A DNA stretch of 64,000 bases. It comes from Mugil cephalus. Its lineage: Eukaryota > Chordata > Actinopteri > Mugiliformes > Mugilidae. Every line of letters starts with the position of its first letter. Position 1 is the stretch's first letter. Location: contig NC_061782.1 in assembly GCF_022458985.1 (NCBI RefSeq), forward strand, positions 13,719,672 through 13,783,671. The letters are read 5' to 3'. Both the position numbers and the translations under genes were made by a program. Under the pieces are notes generated by a model, which was given only the letters and a program-made list of their open reading frames with translations, ran no database searches and was not told where the DNA came from. Positions 58,601 to 64,000 of this stretch are shown in pieces.

Positions 58601-61600
58601 CTTAAATCAATTATGAGAAATGGATTTTCCTCTCCAAATCCAGTTGCCCATCTGTGCTGTGTTGATCTTCGTTTTGTCTGACTGTGTTTTATAACCCTGT
58701 GAGGTCTTAGGAGGACTTGTGAATGCATCTTTGATTCAAATGACAGACATGGCCGTGAGAAATCCTTCAGCTTTGTCTCCGATTCAAATATAGCAGGTAT
58801 ATTACACAGCAGAAGCATTAAACTAATGGACAAATCTGCTGTTTTCTTCCCTTTTATATTTAGCTTGAAAGGAGAATGTGTTCTTGTTATGCTGGAAAAA
58901 AGGCAGCATTCACAAACAGCTCCCATAGAGAGAGGAGATGTGTGTTGCTTCAAACCGTCTGCAGCCTGCAGGCCAGACTTCAAAACCTTGCAGTCTTTTC
59001 TTGCAATTAGAATACTCTGAGATGAATGTTAGCTCATGACTCTGTGGAGTGAACACATTATTTTTCCACTCTGGCCTCTCTGGACCGGTTCAGGAAAAGA
59101 GAGTACCCGGTAAAGATAACAGGCAGCGAGAGACGTGCTGACAACAACGCGGATCATGAGTCAGACTTGAACCCATGAAATTCGTCTGCGCAGCGTTCAT
59201 CCTCTCCCTCCTTAGCGGCTGCATGAGTGCGCTAGCGCCGGGTCTTCTGAAGAGACTTTGAGTGAGCGCCGCCAAGTGCGGAGGACCGCCGCCCGGCATT
59301 GACATTCACCTCCATCTGCGTTGAGGAGAAGCAGAGTGCGCCGAACAAGCAGAGTGAGAGGGGGCCAGGTGAGAGAATCAAAAGCTGAGGTGAAAGAGAG
59401 CACAATTAAGGTCCGTCGTAAACAGCACAGAGGAGCGAGAGAGGAGCCTGATGTTGCCGTAGAAACAGAGCGAAGACTGAATCAGAGTGATATTGACAGC
59501 GGAGGCAGGACGTGGAGACACAGTTGTTCACTACAGACATGCCCTAGCTTCTGTCGGAGCTGTCAGGGGCTGTATGTGCCAGGAGCACTGTGGTTTCCCG
59601 CTTTGCTGCTTCAATGAGTATTCAGGTAGTGGGCCCTCCGAGGGCCGATACCGCCCGCCCTCTAAGCCAGTGTCCCACGCTGTGGATCTCGAGCCTTTTG
59701 CAAGACTCTGAAGAATTTCTTCTCTCTGAAATTGAGGTGAAGCTCATTTGTTAGAGCAGGAGCTGTAGATACTCGCAGTCAGTCCTCAGACATTTTGATT
59801 GATGTGTTTATTTGAGCCTACGACACCTTTCAGCACAGGCCTAAGGAGGCCGGGGGCGGCTCCAATATCCCTCGCCTCGGGTCACGCTGCCGGCTGTGAC
59901 AGCAATCAAGTTGTGTCTTTTGAATCGTCGCGTGCGCGAACACAGTTTTCACCCTATCCCTTTCACGGCCGTGGCCTCCCTCAGGCTTGCCAATAGATTA
60001 GGATGGCGCTGTATGTGAAACATTAAAATCTCAAGCCACAGAGAAAAGACAAACACGGGGAGGGGGGGGGGCACAAGCAGACAGGGAGAATATGTCATCA
60101 CCATGGAAACCACCTCCCAAGGACTTTATGGAGCTGCTACGCTGACCTGAGTTGGTTTTATCATTTTACTGTGCAGCACAAGGACTCCTTTCATAAATTT
60201 CCAAGGAACAGACACATTTCTAAGCGGAAATTATTGACACACTTCATTTTACTACAACCGATTCATTGGCACAAACGCACGCACGCACACACAGAAAGAG
60301 AAGCACACATTGTTTACAGGCACGTGCGTAGTATACAGCTTTCGTTTCTGTGTTGATTGCAAACAAACCAAAGTTGTTGGTTTCAGTGCAACTGCTTCTT
60401 GGAGAGACGACTGGGATCTGAAAGGACAGACTCATACCTTCACTCTGAGGCCTCTGTCACTTCGGTTAAAGCGGCTGCGTGTTGAACAATCTCTAAACCG
60501 CCAAACAAGTGCCGCTCCAGTTCACACTCGTTTTGACTGGTCAAAATTATTTTTGTGTGATTTGACAGAAGTGATGTTCATCCACTTTTGTCACTTAGCT
60601 CAGAGTCTGCTGTGCTTACTCACTCCAGGAATGTGCAGATGTACAAGAAAAAGACATATCTGTGGACTGGGTGCATACTAGCATGTATGTCGGCTCTATG
60701 TACGCTGAGACTTCTACACGACGATATACAAAGATATGTGACGATATATGGCTTGCCGAGGACAATGGCATCTTAGCAGCTGGTGGATCCTTTGCTCTGC
60801 TCCCTTTGACCACTCAGTGCACGCTCACCGAATACAAAACCTCAAGCCTGCTGGCGATTTCCTGGGTAGCTGGATTACTAAACAGTTGGAACTCTAAATG
60901 GGGAAAAGATTTGGTTTGCATGACGGCGGAGAATATAAAAGACGTAGTTTCCATTAAAGCGCCATCACTGCTCTTTTCCCGAGGACATTTGATATCCCTC
61001 TTGTTAGCTGATTGTCTTTTCTCCCAGCAGCCTCTCATAAATCCTAAATAGATTCTCTTCAATCCCTGAAATATGCAAAACAAACTCTTATCTACGTTTT
61101 AAATAATCCTTGCTTAGGGACGTGCTGCACAATGGGAGGACTAGATTTTTGTGAGTAGTCCCTGGATCAGTTTAAGTTTTGGCCCTGTAAGTCATTCCTG
61201 TGTCTGTGTTTAAAGTTGCAAGTAGCTTACGGCATCTAAACTTTAAGAAAAGTTTTGTTGAACATGGTGTAATGCTCCAAGTGCGATAAAAGACAGAGGG
61301 GTGGAACAAGCGATGGAGAACTGCTCTGAAGGCCAAAAGATGTCATCAGGAAAGTATCACCATCTGCTCTCTCTTTGAGAGTTGAATTTAGTCCCATTTC
61401 ATGAGGAAATGCTGCTCTTTACCAAAGATATTCGCTTCAAGCTGCCAACGCGATCACCGAGGGCTGACCAGACATAGAGTATATATTGACAGGGTGGACT
61501 GGAGCTGTGATCGGAAAGAGGTTTGAGTTGGTAGATGTAGATGAGAGGAAGAAAATGCAGAGGAGGATGATGGGGGGGAAATGCAAAAATATGTTTCAGA

Positions 61601-62733
61601 TGGAAGCAGAGGGACATGGAAATGCAGAAAATGTGAAGGTTGGAGTGTGGGCCGGCTGGGAGCGATGGGGATTTTAACTTCATGCTTATCACTTCAAAAG
61701 AGCGGCTGTGAAATGCTGTCTGCTCCTCTGCACACCTCACTCCATCTTTCCCTCTGTCTCTCTCCTCGTAACCCGAGGTGCGGTGGATCATTTTGGCCTA
61801 ATAGTTACGGTTTGATTCGGTGTGCAGTTTTCATTCACGGGGACGTCCTCTGTCCCAGGGAGTGGTCTCATTCAGCGCTGCTCCACCTAAGACTCCGCTC
61901 TACTTAATGTGAGCAGCGGCAGTCATGGAGTTCACCACCTTGGGAGCGTGACACAGTTGAGTCTGAGTTAGTCAAGTGCATGTAAACACCCTGCAATGTG
62001 GTTTAAAATACGTCTCTGCTTTGTTTTAATGTCATGATGTACCCCTCATCCATTTTATCATCACTGGGCTGTCTCGCAGTGTCATAAAAATGATGTCGAG
62101 CAAGTCACAACAGCTTGCCGCATCCTCGTCTAGAGCTCCTGGCAGCTGTGTCACACGACACTGAACAGTCCTGAGCCAGAGAAGCTTCCCCCGTACGGAG
62201 CTGAAACGGGGCCCACATGTTGATGAGCTGCAGGCTAGTTGGAATGTGAAGGCAGCGCCTTGTCGCTTGTCAATCAGCGGCGGATGTGTCAAGCGCCAGA
62301 ACAAGGTGGAACGACGTGAAAGGCTTCGGCTGAGGCGGCTGTGAGATGACTGTGGGGGCGAGCCGTGGGATGGCTGTGATTTTCGACGGAGGAGAGTGAT
62401 GAGCTTTGAGGCAAGCGGAAGTCTTGTTACCTTGAAGTGGCGGTCAGCAGAAGGGTGGGCCGTCGCATCTCGCGTGTCTCGTAGAGACGTGGGCATGAGT
62501 CATCGGAAGCCATGTACGCTGCAGCTATGATGAAAAAGCTGAATTAAATTGCATTACTCATTCTATTGTGCAGCTTTGCTTTGCAGTTTTACACACGGCT
62601 CTTATTTATGTAATCACTCCCTTGTTTATTTTGTGGAACAGATTTTTTAATTAGAAAGCAATTATATGTAAAAATGAATACATGTTTAATTGCTACATCT
62701 CCAGTTAATTATTTCCAAGTAAACAACGAGATG

Positions 62734-63033
62734 TACGCCGACCAGGCATAACATCAGACCACCTTCTTAATATTGTGTGAATCTCTCTTGTGCCTCCAAA
62801 ACAGTTGTGACTCATCAGAGAATGGACATGGCCCTTCTGAGGGTGTCCTGTGGTGTCTGGAAACATGATGTAGTTAGTCGGGGCCTTTGGGTCCTGTGGG
62901 TTGAGGGGAGAAGCCTCCAGGTTGATCATCCCACAAATACTTGATCAGTTTGGGATCTAAAGAATATGGAGGCCAGGTCAACACCTTATGCTGTTTTTCA
63001 TGTTGCTCTTAATGTTTTGGCTGATTGCTGTAT
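62734..63033 (-). mobile_element. Tc1-like derivative with both ends
   Basis: The left end is ACGCCGACCAGGCATAACAT and the right end is TTAATGTTTTGGCTGATTGC. Inside, the minus strand encodes the C-terminal end of a Tc1-like transposase (TWPPYSLDPKLIKYLWD-like, about 62930-62985), followed by the shared GGTGTCCTGTGGTGTCTGG block. At about 300 bp it is the most complete internally deleted copy in the window. Confidence 0.65.
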
Positions 63034-64000
63034 ATTTTAAATAGTTTTGACTAATCAAAAGACATCACATACGTCGCTACTGCTTATGTATGTATAAGGG
63101 GGTGGACTGTCATTTCAATGTTGTAGCAGCGCAGCATGGATGATAAACAAATGTACTTGGATTTAACGTTAGTGGTTCTATGAGATGTGATTCTGAATTC
63201 AAATAAAGTAAAAAATGTTATTTCTAATTTCCCACTCATCGCTACCAGGGAACTTTAAAATAATGAAGCCATGAAGTTTTTTTTGTTTTGTTTTTTTGAA
63301 GTTGAGGGTATGTGCAGGACCGGGTCAGCAGGGGGCAGTAGAGCAAACGGTGTATCTGAGCAGATGCTTGATCTTTTGTCCTCCTGTTCCTGTAAAATCT
63401 GTCAATTCGAAACTGGAAGTTCCAGCTTGTCCTTTAGATAAACTGGGCTCTAGTGTCTCTTTTCCTCCTCACTCTTAAATATAACTTCTATTTTTTTGCC
63501 ACTTACATATATCCATAATATTTTGGCTTCCTGAACCCCTGAATTTTGAGGTTTTTAAAAAGTCACATGAAAATGCAAATGCACCGTTCAGAGGATTTCA
63601 GGAATTAGGGACACTCAGACGAACAGCCTTTAAATGCAAATCACCACCGTTGCTCTGGAAGCCAAATGAGGCTGGACCTTCAAATGATGATTGGAGTAGG
63701 TGGGTGGAGCACGGACTCGGTGCTCCTTCGTTCATCCATCATCAGTGTACATAGGTGTGAGTGAAAGCGGGTGCATGAATCCAAGGTTACTTGCCTCAGG
63801 TAGCTGTAGTGTGGAGAAGTGAATAGAGTTGCATCCCGCCGGTATACAGAACATCAAAGCATCTAATGCTACAAACGAGTTGGAAAGAAGCGAGCGTCTG
63901 AGGAGCTTCTGTTTACTGTAGTCTTTTGTTCATTGGCAAAGTAACACCTCTCTGAAGATGCTGTTCTGTGATGGTTGGACTTGAAGGAATTATTTATACC

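Larger units (their letters stand above)
51334..64000 (+). other. MARCHF8 intron running to the window edge
   Basis: About 12.7 kb without a recognisable second coding exon. No SSNISKAG-like or RING-CH (CRICH) coding stretch was found on the plus strand. It holds two Tc1-like fragments (55540-55680, 62734-63033), two CpG-dense patches (about 56985-57115 and 59205-59368), a CA-rich stretch near 60270-60295 and a G run at about 60060-60070. Longer frames on the minus strand (58489-58983, 62032-62496) have no recognisable similarity. Confidence 0.55.

Noticed and set aside
58489..58983. 164-codon minus-strand frame
   Set aside because: No similarity that I recognise and no promoter or splice context. 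The length is possible by chance in a 64-kb window.
62032..62496. 154-codon minus-strand frame, Ser/Arg/Leu-rich
   Set aside because: It lies in a GC-richer patch that lengthens chance frames; no domain is visible.

Overview
The window is nuclear genomic DNA from a ray-finned fish, most likely a percomorph teleost. The genes have many exons split by GT-AG introns. The three recognisable proteins are vertebrate ones, and the spacers carry CA microsatellites together with Tc1-like, hAT-like and LINE-like debris of the kind common in teleosts. There are no bacterial operons, no CRISPR array, and no tRNA or rRNA gene that I could recognise.

Three protein-coding genes lie head to tail on the + strand. 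(1) WASHC2 (FAM21), the retromer-binding tail subunit of the WASH complex: promoter and untranslated first exon at about 2.78-2.97 kb, 30 coding exons from 4080 to 12708 that join in one frame (about 1455 aa), 3' UTR to about 13.49 kb. (2) ZFAND4 (ANUBL1), a ubiquitin-like plus AN1 zinc-finger protein: untranslated first exon near 14.27-14.40 kb, nine coding exons from 16097 to 25731 (about 722 aa), 3' UTR to about 26.63 kb. (3) The 5' end of MARCHF8, a membrane RING-CH ubiquitin ligase: a candidate untranslated first exon near 31.74-31.82 kb, an intron of about 19 kb, one exon (51136-51333) with the start codon and the first 32 residues, and then intron to the end of the window. The RING-CH and membrane exons are not in the window.

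Layout: 1-2.75 kb has no recognisable gene and ends in an hAT-like repeat close to the WASHC2 promoter. 2.78-13.5 kb is WASHC2, with short introns. 13.63-13.97 kb is an hAT-like element in the narrow spacer before ZFAND4. 14.2-26.6 kb is ZFAND4. 26.6-31.7 kb is intergenic with Tc1-like remnants. 31.7-64 kb is the MARCHF8 5' region, which is almost all intron. It holds scattered Tc1-like fragments, a decayed LINE fragment, simple repeats, perfect inverted repeats, a G-run tract and two small CpG-dense patches.

WASHC2 and MARCHF8 both act on sorting of membrane proteins at endosomes: WASHC2 brings the actin-nucleating WASH complex to retromer, and MARCHF8 ubiquitylates surface proteins to send them to lysosomes. 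ZFAND4 is less well known. The same three genes are neighbours on human chromosome 10q11, so this is conserved synteny rather than a new system. I did not find a convincing undescribed system. The best leads are the 76-residue ubiquitin-like domain of ZFAND4, the repeat-by-exon design of the WASHC2 tail, the RFX-type X-box promoter of WASHC2, a GC-AG intron, short upstream ORFs ahead of ZFAND4 and MARCHF8, and two perfect 13-bp inverted repeats.
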